Below are positions 44,151-52,676 of a stretch of 64,000 bases of DNA, piece by piece. The translations under genes were made by a program, and so were the position numbers. The notes below the pieces were generated by a model. It searched no databases. It worked only from the letters and a program-made list of their open reading frames with translations, and was not told the DNA's origin. The first letter of the stretch is position 1. Each line of letters starts with the position of its first letter. Source of the DNA: Lewinellaceae bacterium (GTDB taxonomy: Bacteria > Bacteroidota > Bacteroidia > Chitinophagales > Saprospiraceae); NCBI GenBank assembly GCA_020636005.1, contig JACJYR010000001.1:2484501-2548500 (forward strand), given 5' to 3'.

Positions 44151-45663
44151 AGTTTACAATCGAAAGTTTTTGGAAAACATGATGTGATCTGCCGTCGCTG
44201 ACCTTACACCAATAAATTCCTGGTGTTATATTAGGTAAGTTGAAAGTAAAAATTTTTATGAATTCAGGATGCCTCAACCTTAATGCCTCCCTTCCATAAA
44301 TATCATAAATATGTATTTCTGAGGGTTGCCATTTACATTGGTTCGAATCAATAGTCAATTTATCTTTTGCAGAATTTGGATAAATAAAAATTCCGGCATT
44401 GGCAAACACAGGCCCATGAATACTCAATGGTGGGCCGTCTATACTCAAGCTATCACATATGCTCCCTTGCTCGTCATATAACCTGAAATTTGGGAAATTT
44501 GGAAGTGTCCGAACAGCATAAACAGGCAAAGGCAAAATGCCCTGTTCATATTGGAAGGTATCATTTTCAAGGGAGATTGCACTTAAAAATTTCTCCCGGT
44601 GCTGGGCATTCATATATACTTTCCCGTCAGGCGCCCACTGCATATACGCTAAACTGGTTCCAAAAACATAATCTGAGACTCCTTCATAATAAGGCTGCTT
44701 AAATAAAGAATCTAAAAACGGAGCATTGCTTTCTAAATCTGCTCTGAATATGCACAATTGAGATGTGGCGTATAACCATCGGTTATTATCAGAAAAAGCC
44801 AGCCCGCCCCCACCTAAAGTATGTGGTGGACGTTCTAATGGAATTGGATTACTAAATACCCCACCGCACCTGTCGAAATCAAGCACGACGGCTGAGCAGT
44901 TGTTGGTGCGGGCATATTTACTCCCATCCTGTGAAAAAACAGAAGAACCTATGCGTCTGCAACCTATAGCAGGGCCGATTTCTTGCACTGTTTGCAGGGA
45001 TATCCCGGTGGGATCGAGCAGCCAAACCTGATAATGATTTGTAGTATATTCAGGCACAACAACCCACCAATCACGCCCATTTCCATGCCTGACAACAGCA
45101 AATGGTTCAATTTCTTTATCTGATAAAATATTGTTTTTACTCACAACCGCACCCTGCCCATTATTTGCTCCCATATCTATTTCAGTAGAATAGAATGGCC
45201 CATATAATAGCTTATTAATGGGATCATATTTCCCACCCGTATGTAATAAAAGCCATTTGGTAGGGCTGTCGGGCAATGGCAGCGCCAGCATACCTTTGGG
45301 CACTGTGTAACCTCCGTCGCAAACCCAGTCATGCAGTGGGCCGGGGTTCAGCCCTTCTCCATTTTCCATCAGTTCACCATTTGTGTTCCTTATTTCGCAG
45401 CCATTGGAATAAAACAACAATTCCCCATTTTCATTGGAGGCTACGGCCACTGTGCTTTCAAAATCCATATTTAGGATTGCCTCTTCTATAGTGATGGTAT
45501 CATCTTGAAAATGTATCCAGGCATTTCCGTAACCATCCGAGCCGGGAAACTGGTTGCTGCCAATTGGCCAGCGTTCATCGGGGTAATGCAACTGCGATAT
45601 AGCAGATTGAAAACAAGAAATCAGTAAGGAAAAACACAGTGGTAATTTTAAGATGTGGTTCAT
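44149..45663 (-). CDS. Secreted protein with type IX sorting domain, distant paralogue of the next two genes
   Basis: 504 residues. Start placed at the ATG at 45663, which begins the signal peptide MNHILKLPLCFSLLISCFQS; the frame is open to 45831 but that part overlaps the upstream gene. The body shares short segments with the two upstream paralogues (HGNGRDWWVV, FSQDGSKYARTNN, MQWAPDGKVYMNAQHREKFL), suggesting a beta-propeller-like fold. The C-terminus is a type A sorting domain (GIFIYPNSAKDKLTIDSN ... GIYWCKVSDG). Unlike the paralogues it keeps the sorting domain. Confidence 0.8.
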   Translation of the reverse strand: MNHILKLPLCFSLLISCFQSAISQLHYPDERWPIGSNQFPGSDGYGNAWIHFQDDTITIEEAILNMDFESTVAVASNENGELLFYSNGCEIRNTNGELMENGEGLNPGPLHDWVCDGGYTVPKGMLALPLPDSPTKWLLLHTGGKYDPINKLLYGPFYSTEIDMGANNGQGAVVSKNNILSDKEIEPFAVVRHGNGRDWWVVVPEYTTNHYQVWLLDPTGISLQTVQEIGPAIGCRRIGSSVFSQDGSKYARTNNCSAVVLDFDRCGGVFSNPIPLERPPHTLGGGGLAFSDNNRWLYATSQLCIFRADLESNAPFLDSLFKQPYYEGVSDYVFGTSLAYMQWAPDGKVYMNAQHREKFLSAISLENDTFQYEQGILPLPVYAVRTLPNFPNFRLYDEQGSICDSLSIDGPPLSIHGPVFANAGIFIYPNSAKDKLTIDSNQCKWQPSEIHIYDIYGREALRLRHPEFIKIFTFNLPNITPGIYWCKVSDGRSHHVFQKLSIVN

Positions 45664-45718
45664 GTCGAAATTATGGAATGTTAGGTATGCAAATGGTAGT
45701 GAGACTAATTTGGCCGAC

Positions 45719-47212
45719 CTACTCCTTTTGTGGCGGCTCGGCCAGATAAATCCCGTCTCGCTCTGCCTGCTGCTTGGGCCAATCGTCGGGGAGTCTGCCC
45801 GTCGTGCGCAATACGAGCTGGGCATGGACAAGTGACATCGGGTTTTTTAAAATTTCCAGATCCCTTTCGGTGCAGCCCTTGCAGGGGCTGCCCGGTATAG
45901 GGGGCAACAAAGTATAGGAACGATCCACCTGGCTGCTCTGGCCAGGGCTGTATTCATTGGCAAAAAAGCCGTCGCCCGGTTTTTGGAAGTTTATCGTGTC
46001 ACAGGGCGAATCATCCCACTCGCCGAGGCGGTAATTGGGGAACTGGTTGAGGGTAAAATAATTAAATCCTGGCAGTATAAAACCAGCTTCCTCACAGTCA
46101 GCTGCGGTTCCTGGTAAAGTTGGTTTGTTGATAATATTTAAGCATTGAGTCGAACCGGCATTGGAATAGTAAATTTTCCCATCGGGGCCAAGCTGGCAAA
46201 AAAGATAAGAAGATGTGAAAGGGTAGGACGGGCAAAAGTTCAGTTCCCAGGTCGCCAGCGTATCGTAAGTCTGCTGAAAGCCCATTTCAGAGAGGTCAAA
46301 AGTCCTGACCCAGCCTGGCCGGTTGAGGTACAGGAAGCGGTCGTCCGGAGAAAAGGCTGCGTCCCAGGAAGGGTATTCATCGGGGTTGTGGGGGATGATG
46401 CGCAGGTTGCTCAACTGGCCCGTACATCTGTCAAAGTCGTACAGCCGGAGCGCCTTGTTGGTGTCGTGGCGCAGGTAGAGGCTCCCGTCCTCTGAAAAGA
46501 GGCTTTTGCCGGCATATTCTATAGTGTCAAAAGGGGGCCCGATGTCCTGCACAAACGGCCCACTAATTCCATCTTTAGATAGCAAAAACAAATAGTGCTT
46601 GGTGTCAGATTCCTGTAATCCCATAATCCACCAATCCCGCCCATTGCCATGTTTGACCGAGGCAGGCCTCATCAAATCGCCTTCCATCAAGACAACATTT
46701 TTTTCAAGTACTTTTCCCAGGCCGTTATTGCACTTCATGTCAATTATCGAATAGTATAGATATTCTAAAAAGACTTCACCAATACCAAGTGCTGTTCCTG
46801 TATGAAAAAGATAGTAAACGCTATCACCTGAAGGAGATGGAAGAGCAAATGGTGAATAGGATGGATAAGCATCATTTTGCTGGCTATTCCATATTGGTCC
46901 AGGGTTTATTGTATCCCCTCCCTCCATAACATCATTGAGCCGGTTGTAAATCCTGAGGCCATTGGTGAAAAACATCAGATTCCCCGTAGAATCTGAGCAA
47001 GAACCACCACAACTCCCAAAATTCACCTCCCAATCTATTCCCGATATCTGCGGCGGCGAATAGTTAAAGTCCAAAATGCTGTTGCCAAACCCAGGTGCTG
47101 TGGGGCCATAGCCGAATATCCAGTTGTAGTCGTGCTTTTGGGCAAAAAGCATTATCGGACAAAGGAATAATATCAGGACATATGGTATTTTATAAAGCAT
47201 CATTAGTAACAT
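45719..47212 (-). CDS. Secreted beta-propeller-like protein, paralogue 1 of a tandem pair
   Basis: 497 residues. Signal peptide (YVLILFLCPIMLFAQ), then KHDYNWIFGYGPTAPGFGNS and a repeated-strand body with ASVKHGNGRDWWIMGLQES and FCQLGPDGKIYYSN. The C-terminus ends in LPDDWPKQQAERDGIYLAEP and lacks a type IX sorting domain. Very close to the gene at 47276 along most of its length, diverging in the N-terminal third. Start could also be the ATG at 47200. Function unknown. Confidence 0.8.
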   Translation of the reverse strand: MLLMMLYKIPYVLILFLCPIMLFAQKHDYNWIFGYGPTAPGFGNSILDFNYSPPQISGIDWEVNFGSCGGSCSDSTGNLMFFTNGLRIYNRLNDVMEGGDTINPGPIWNSQQNDAYPSYSPFALPSPSGDSVYYLFHTGTALGIGEVFLEYLYYSIIDMKCNNGLGKVLEKNVVLMEGDLMRPASVKHGNGRDWWIMGLQESDTKHYLFLLSKDGISGPFVQDIGPPFDTIEYAGKSLFSEDGSLYLRHDTNKALRLYDFDRCTGQLSNLRIIPHNPDEYPSWDAAFSPDDRFLYLNRPGWVRTFDLSEMGFQQTYDTLATWELNFCPSYPFTSSYLFCQLGPDGKIYYSNAGSTQCLNIINKPTLPGTAADCEEAGFILPGFNYFTLNQFPNYRLGEWDDSPCDTINFQKPGDGFFANEYSPGQSSQVDRSYTLLPPIPGSPCKGCTERDLEILKNPMSLVHAQLVLRTTGRLPDDWPKQQAERDGIYLAEPPQKE

Positions 47213-47275
47213 AATTAATTGATGGACCTTCTGGCAAGTCGAAACTATAGCCCAGACACCTGTTTGCCTACTTAC

Positions 47276-48778
47276 CTACTCCCTTTGCGGCGGCTCCGCC
47301 AGATAAATCCCATCCCGTTCCGCCTGCTCCGTGGGCCAATCGTCGGGCAGCCTTCCAGTTGTCTTCAACACGAGCAGGGCGTGGACAAGCGACATCGGGT
47401 TTTTCAAAATTTCCAGATCCCTTTCGGTGCAGCCCTTGCAGGGGCTGCCCGGTATAGGGGGCAACAAAGTATAGGAACGATCCACCTGGCTGCTCTGGCC
47501 AGGGCTGTATTCATTGGCAAAAAAGCCGTCGCCCGGTTTTTGGAAATTTATCGTGTCGCAGGGCGAATTATCCCACTCGCCGAGGCGGTAGTTGGGGAAC
47601 TGGTTGAGCGTGAGATAGTTAAATCCTGGCAGTTCAAAGCCTGCCTCCTCGCAGTCGGCAGCCTGACCGGGAAAGGCAGGCTTGTTGACCACGTTGAGGC
47701 AGCGGGTCGAACTGGCATTGGAATAATAGATCTTTCCGTCTGGTCCAAGCTGGCAAAAAAGGTACGAAGAGGGAAAAGGGTAGGAAGGGCAGAAGTTCAG
47801 TTCCCAGGTCGCCAATGTATCATAGGTCGTCTGAAAGTCCATTTCAGCCAAGTCAAAAGTCCTGACCCAGCCGGGACGGTTGAGGTACAGGAAGCGGTCG
47901 TCTGGAGAAAAAGCTGCGTTCCAGGAAGGGTATTCATCGGGGTTGTGGGGGATGATGCGCAGGTTGCTCAACTGGCCGGTGCACCTGTCAAAGTCGTACA
48001 GCCGGAGCGCCTTGTTGGTGTCGTGGCGCAGATAGAGGCTCCCATCCTCCGAAAACAGGCTTTTGCCGGCGTATTCTATTGTATCAAAGGGGGGCCCAAT
48101 GTCCTGTACAGACGGCCCACTGATACCGTCTTTTGACAATAAAAACAAATAATGCTTGGTATCCGATTCCTGCAAGCCCATGATCCACCAGTCCCGTCCG
48201 TTGCCGTGCTTGACAGCGGAGGGCCACATCAAATCGCCTTCCATCAGGAGGACGTTCTTTTCAAGCACTTTCCCGTGGCCGTTATTGGCTTTCATGTCTA
48301 TGATGGAATAATATAAACGCGGTACAAATGAAGTTCCATTGGCATTTTCCACATCAGAATGGAAAAGGTAATAAATATTATCTGCAGAAGGTTTTGGCAG
48401 TCCAAAAACGGGATAAATTGACACATAACCATATACTTGTTGACTATTCCAAACTGGCCCAGGGTTGATGGTATCACCTCCCTCCATCACTTCATTAAAC
48501 CGATTGTATATTCGTATTCCATTGGTAAAAAACATCAGGTTGCCTGTTGAATCAGAGCAAGAACCGCCACAACTAGCAAAATTTACCGCCCAATCTACCC
48601 CTGATACCAGTGGCGGCGAATGGTTGAAGTCCAAGATGCTGTTCCCAAAGCCAGGCGCCGTCGGGCCGTAGCCAAATATCCAGTTGTAGTCGTGCTTTTG
48701 GGCATGTAGCTGTCCTGATAGACAAAAGATAAAATAGATACCGAAAATTTTGCTGTACATGGGCAAATAGTAAAGCAT
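47276..48778 (-). CDS. Secreted beta-propeller-like protein, paralogue 2 of a tandem pair
   Basis: 500 residues, same layout as the gene at 45719: signal peptide (IYFIFCLSGQLHAQ), the KHDYNWIFGYGP opening, VKHGNGRDWWIMGLQES, and the same truncated C-terminus (LPDDWPTEQAERDGIYLAEP). DNA of the 3' part is nearly identical for more than 150 bases to the first copy. 63 bases upstream of it in the same orientation. Function unknown. Confidence 0.8.
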   Translation of the reverse strand: MLYYLPMYSKIFGIYFIFCLSGQLHAQKHDYNWIFGYGPTAPGFGNSILDFNHSPPLVSGVDWAVNFASCGGSCSDSTGNLMFFTNGIRIYNRFNEVMEGGDTINPGPVWNSQQVYGYVSIYPVFGLPKPSADNIYYLFHSDVENANGTSFVPRLYYSIIDMKANNGHGKVLEKNVLLMEGDLMWPSAVKHGNGRDWWIMGLQESDTKHYLFLLSKDGISGPSVQDIGPPFDTIEYAGKSLFSEDGSLYLRHDTNKALRLYDFDRCTGQLSNLRIIPHNPDEYPSWNAAFSPDDRFLYLNRPGWVRTFDLAEMDFQTTYDTLATWELNFCPSYPFPSSYLFCQLGPDGKIYYSNASSTRCLNVVNKPAFPGQAADCEEAGFELPGFNYLTLNQFPNYRLGEWDNSPCDTINFQKPGDGFFANEYSPGQSSQVDRSYTLLPPIPGSPCKGCTERDLEILKNPMSLVHALLVLKTTGRLPDDWPTEQAERDGIYLAEPPQRE

Positions 48779-48803
48779 CTCCCCAGAAGAATGGGGAGAT
48801 GCT
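48774..48803 (-). terminator. Hairpin after the beta-helix protein gene
   Basis: AGCATCTCCCC and GGGGAGATGCT arms with an eight-base loop, 13 bases past the stop on the minus strand. The T-run is weak. Confidence 0.6.
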
Positions 48804-48816
48804 ATTTGTTAAACAA

Positions 48817-51747
48817 TCAATCTTTGTGGATTATCAACTTTATAGTTTGTGGTGCATTTTGCTCAGTCACTACTTCCAATAGGTATATCCCATTGGAAAC
48901 TTTATCGTTCCAGGTGAGCCGTACTTCAGAGCCGCCTTCAAATGACCATGTTTGGATATGCTGGCCATTCATGTTCCGCAAGGTGGCTTTGCCATGTTGG
49001 TGTTCACCCTTTAAATACAGTAAGGCACTATTGGAAGCAGGGTTGGGATGCAGGCCGACAATTGCTATGTTTTCTTGCAAAGCACTTCGATCTTCCAAAT
49101 AATCCTGGCAATCGTCATATTCTTCAATATCCCATTCGCCAACTAAACTGGCACGGGCCTGCAATACGGCTATTCCCCCTTCATAACGGCATTGTTGGGC
49201 GATGACCTCAAGAATTTGGCGATCTTCCTCTCCAAGAATGCCATCGTTCAGGTAAGTTTTCAGCAGGATGTTGCATACAGTTTTGAAATCGGTTTCATAG
49301 TGAGCTGTTGTAGATACGGCACCCAATTGCTCCATCAAATCCTGTGCATTTTCCAGCCGGACTTCCCGGATATTGGTCAAAAGGTTTTGATAGGCTTCTG
49401 TTGTGGTGGATAGTTCAGATTCCTCCACAGAACGGTCGGCAAGCAATTGGGCAATGGTGGAAGGATTCCCGATTGAATTGCTGATGGCTTCGTCTATGGC
49501 TTGAATATCGGCAATTGCGTTTGCATAGTCTGATTCTGCCCCATCCAAGTCGTCCTGCTCTTGTTGTATCAATTCACTGAGCTGATAAATACCATGATAG
49601 ATATTGCCCAGCCTTCCCACAGTGGTGCTTTGTTCATTCAGATACCATGCTTCGGCAGTTGAACTTACAGGCATCATTTCAGGGTTTTCAATCAGCCTTC
49701 GATAGAGCCGCAACTTTGCCTCCCATACGCCTGCAGGATAGCCTTTCACGGATTGGAAAGTGCCCTCCATCACTTTTGTGTCCGCTGCCGTTAACAGCGC
49801 TGCATCATCGCCTCCGGGTTCGGATGAATTAATACAGAAAACGCCAAATGTGGAACCGGACTGAGACATAAACCATTGACCTTGATCATTAGTAGTCCCA
49901 ATCAAACGGGGAGTCGGCCAGTAATCTGAAGGATCAAGGTGTCTAATGAAAAATCTTGATTGCTGTACAAAAGCTAGATCAGATGGAATAGCAGGATTTC
50001 TACCCTCGAATAAGGCCTCTACGTTACTTGTGTTGCCTAACCACCTATTGTGCCTGTTTGTTTGTAACCCAATAATAGCATCTGAACGGAGCAAAAGCCC
50101 CGTCTGGTGGGTATTGAGGTTATTTTTCTCAAACCTTGCGGCATCGCTGTTCATGCCCCTGAAGCCAACACCTGTACGGGTTTGGTCGGCCGTGTTGCAG
50201 TTGAGCCAGCAGGAAGGGGATTCGACCACTTGTATCCCGGTGGAAGGGTGGGTGGCGAAATTACCGGCACCCGTAAAGGTATTGCTCCAAAAACGGGTGG
50301 AGGCGTTGAAAACATTTATGCCTTCGTACAGCAGGCCAATGTTTCCAAAATTGTCTGTAAAATCGTTGCTCTCAATTAAAGAGCCGTTTATGTTCTGTAT
50401 CCGAACTCCCCGATAATCATAGTAAAATGGTTTTTGTTTTGCCGAATTGACAAAAGTATTATTAAGAATCCATGTAGCCTGTTGACCAGGGGTGAAAGAA
50501 AAAAGACGGACTCCTGACCGAATATCCGGGATTTGCTCAGAATCCCCATTGTCATTGAAATCATTGTTGCTGATTTTCAAATTTCTGATGGGGCTGGAAT
50601 TATCTTCATAAATAGATTCAAGCGCCATGTTTTCAAAAGAATTCTGTTCAATGGCAACTTGATAGGCAGCGGGGATACCCGTTAAGTATATCCCCCAACT
50701 TACATTGTTAAAATGGCAGCGGCGAATATCCATATTTCCAAGTCCATAAACCCCATCTTGCACATTGTCAAAAGTCGGGGTGCCGTTTTTTCCCAATCCT
50801 GTAAGGTTAAGTTTGCTGGCAGCACCGGGGGTTACATTGAAATCAACTCCCCTTCCGCCGGTTCCATTGGCTATATTCAGGAAACGGGTGTTGAGGACGG
50901 TAAGACTGGTATTTCTAACCAATATACCAAATGGCCCGGTCACGAGCCCACTACAGTTATAAGAAAAACTGAAATCACGGATAGTATTTGATTGCCCAGC
51001 AGTTGAACCGATGGTAATGAGCTGTACATTTTGTACTGCCAAACCATAGTGGGGCATGGAAAAAGTACAACCGGGATCATTCGGATTTGGTATATATGGC
51101 TCGATCAGTGTTTTCTGCCCTGAAATTGTAGTTCCATTCATGGAGACTGCAACAGCATACTGGTTGGGGCTTCCGGGTGTGTTGGAATAGATGCTGGTAT
51201 AATTGCCGTCGAAAGTGCTGGAGGTTGACAACAAAACACTGTTGGGTTCAAGATGTATTGCCGTCACTCCATCTTCAATGCGGCAATTATTGTTGAACTC
51301 GCACTGCCCACCTCCTTTTACCAAAATGCGGTACCATAATTTCTGACAACCATGTATATAGGTTTGCCGGAACTCAACTTTGGCACCGGACAAGATTTCA
51401 AGGGAACTTTGGTTGTTCAAAAAAACAATTTCCGAACCTGGTGCAAACACATAGTTTTGATAATTGGCGCTGACTGTCTCGCAAATGACCAAATATTGTG
51501 GTGTGGAACTACTGACAGATGGGTCGAGCAGTTCCTGATCCGCAACCATTTGAGAAAAGGTCTTTGAAGTTGAGACAAGGGTGAACGATGAAGGTAGGTT
51601 TTCAGTACAACTTACGCCAGATGGCAACCCGCAGTTGCCTTGCCCGAAAAATGTTGTGCCGAAAAAGGAGAAAATTGTAATTGCATAGCATCTGATTCGG
51701 AGAGTCTCGAAGATGCCCTGCTTCGCAAGGGAAATGAAATTTTCCAT
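48817..51747 (-). CDS. Secreted right-handed beta-helix protein with type IX sorting domain
   Basis: 976 residues from the ATG at 51747. Hydrophobic secretion signal near residues 18-38. The region from about 80 to 640 is parallel beta-helix with repeated NxxF/IxxNxF motifs (ISNNDFNDNGDS, WILNNTFVNSA, IESNDFTDNFG). A helical segment (about 720-870) follows, and the last 85 residues form a sorting domain (LHPNPASNSALLYLKG ... GIYLLEVVTE). Large surface-exposed or released protein; ligand unknown. Confidence 0.85.
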   Translation of the reverse strand: MENFISLAKQGIFETLRIRCYAITIFSFFGTTFFGQGNCGLPSGVSCTENLPSSFTLVSTSKTFSQMVADQELLDPSVSSSTPQYLVICETVSANYQNYVFAPGSEIVFLNNQSSLEILSGAKVEFRQTYIHGCQKLWYRILVKGGGQCEFNNNCRIEDGVTAIHLEPNSVLLSTSSTFDGNYTSIYSNTPGSPNQYAVAVSMNGTTISGQKTLIEPYIPNPNDPGCTFSMPHYGLAVQNVQLITIGSTAGQSNTIRDFSFSYNCSGLVTGPFGILVRNTSLTVLNTRFLNIANGTGGRGVDFNVTPGAASKLNLTGLGKNGTPTFDNVQDGVYGLGNMDIRRCHFNNVSWGIYLTGIPAAYQVAIEQNSFENMALESIYEDNSSPIRNLKISNNDFNDNGDSEQIPDIRSGVRLFSFTPGQQATWILNNTFVNSAKQKPFYYDYRGVRIQNINGSLIESNDFTDNFGNIGLLYEGINVFNASTRFWSNTFTGAGNFATHPSTGIQVVESPSCWLNCNTADQTRTGVGFRGMNSDAARFEKNNLNTHQTGLLLRSDAIIGLQTNRHNRWLGNTSNVEALFEGRNPAIPSDLAFVQQSRFFIRHLDPSDYWPTPRLIGTTNDQGQWFMSQSGSTFGVFCINSSEPGGDDAALLTAADTKVMEGTFQSVKGYPAGVWEAKLRLYRRLIENPEMMPVSSTAEAWYLNEQSTTVGRLGNIYHGIYQLSELIQQEQDDLDGAESDYANAIADIQAIDEAISNSIGNPSTIAQLLADRSVEESELSTTTEAYQNLLTNIREVRLENAQDLMEQLGAVSTTAHYETDFKTVCNILLKTYLNDGILGEEDRQILEVIAQQCRYEGGIAVLQARASLVGEWDIEEYDDCQDYLEDRSALQENIAIVGLHPNPASNSALLYLKGEHQHGKATLRNMNGQHIQTWSFEGGSEVRLTWNDKVSNGIYLLEVVTEQNAPQTIKLIIHKD

Positions 51748-51913
51748 ACTTTTGTAAAGTTTTGAATTAAACAATGGGGCCTTTGCCGTCTCTGGCCAAA
51801 AAGAACGGCATTGGCCCTTTCTTTATCTATTGGCGGATCAATAGCATAGCGACTGTAACGTTGATTATATCAGCGTTGACTTTCTTAAGAGAGATTGCTT
51901 TTTGAATGGTATA

Positions 51914-51964
51914 GGTGAAATCCGGTCGAAGGTGAAATCCGGTCGAAGGTGAAATCCGGTCGAA
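51914..51964. repeat. Perfect 17-bp tandem repeat, three copies
   Basis: GGTGAAATCCGGTCGAA repeated exactly three times. Flanked by GAGATTGCTT (51891-51900) and its complement AAGCAATCTC (51963-51972). Confidence 0.85.
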
Positions 51965-52370
51965 GCAATCTCAGTTTGTTGAAAACTTACGGGATAAATA
52001 TAAAACCGTTTTTTTAAAATGCAAAGGGGAGACGGAAAATATTTTTTTATAATGTCTTTATAGCTTTAGATGCATAAATTGACACACTGTCCAATTTAAA
52101 ACAAGGTTGAACTAAGAACTTGTCTCTGCGCTTCACTGAGTATAAAGTAACCCATCTGCCGCTCCAACCTTTCTGCTGAAAATTTTCGCAAAAGTGGAAA
52201 GCACCGCTATGGAAAAAATGCAAAATAATCTTCAGGCCACAGGTAAGACAAGAGGCCCGGTTCACATATCCGGGCACAACAGGAACCTTTCAGAAGTATC
52301 TCCCAAAACGAAACTTGTGGACTACTAATACTCCCTGTGGACTGAAGCCCACGGACTACCGACATTCAGT

Positions 52371-52401
52371 TTTGCCAGATATAAGTTTCTTTCTACTTTT
52401 G
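52371..52401 (+). promoter_or_regulatory. Canonical promoter of hppA
   Basis: TTTG (52371-52374), exactly 19 bases, then TACTTTTG (52394-52401). This is the textbook Bacteroidota -33/-7 pair. Implies a leader of about 270 bases before the hppA ATG. Confidence 0.75.
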
Positions 52402-52427
52402 CCGACCAAAACGGAAAACTTGCTGAT

Positions 52428-52467
52428 CGGTAGGCAGTTGGTTCCGTATATGGCCAGCTGCCTACCG
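52428..52467 (+). other. Hairpin in the hppA leader
   Basis: CGGTAGGCAGTTGG (52428-52441) pairs with CCAGCTGCCTACCG (52454-52467), one mismatch, about 20 bases after the expected transcription start. No T-run follows, so it is not a terminator. Confidence 0.6.
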
Positions 52468-52676
52468 TCATTAAGTACCAAATTTGAAATAGTTTAGATT
52501 ATTTGGACAAGTTGAAGTTGGTAGGGCTGATTGTCGCCCAATCGAGTGGGACAATTTTCTCTCGTGAATCTTCGATTTCAAACCAATTCAAACAATCTCA
52601 AACGAAGACTTTTCGTGGCACAAACTTATTCTTTTTTCAACCCTTCCAAATTCATCAAAATTTAAACGTAAAGATT

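Larger units (their letters stand above)
51748..52676. other. Intergenic region, 929 bases
   Basis: Holds a 17-bp triplet repeat, a canonical promoter and a leader hairpin for hppA (listed separately). Several frames are open but none looks like a protein. No RNA gene is recognised. Confidence 0.6.

Noticed and set aside
47219..48136. 305-codon plus-strand frame, with a shorter similar one at 46145
   Set aside because: Both are antisense to the tandem paralogues. Their likeness to each other only reflects the duplication.
51914..51964. Start of a CRISPR array
   Set aside because: The three 17-base units abut each other with no spacers, and no cas genes are present.
52047..52277. 76-codon minus-strand ORF in the gap before hppA
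   Set aside because: Cys/His/Phe-rich with no family likeness, no promoter, and it lies in repeat-bearing non-coding sequence.
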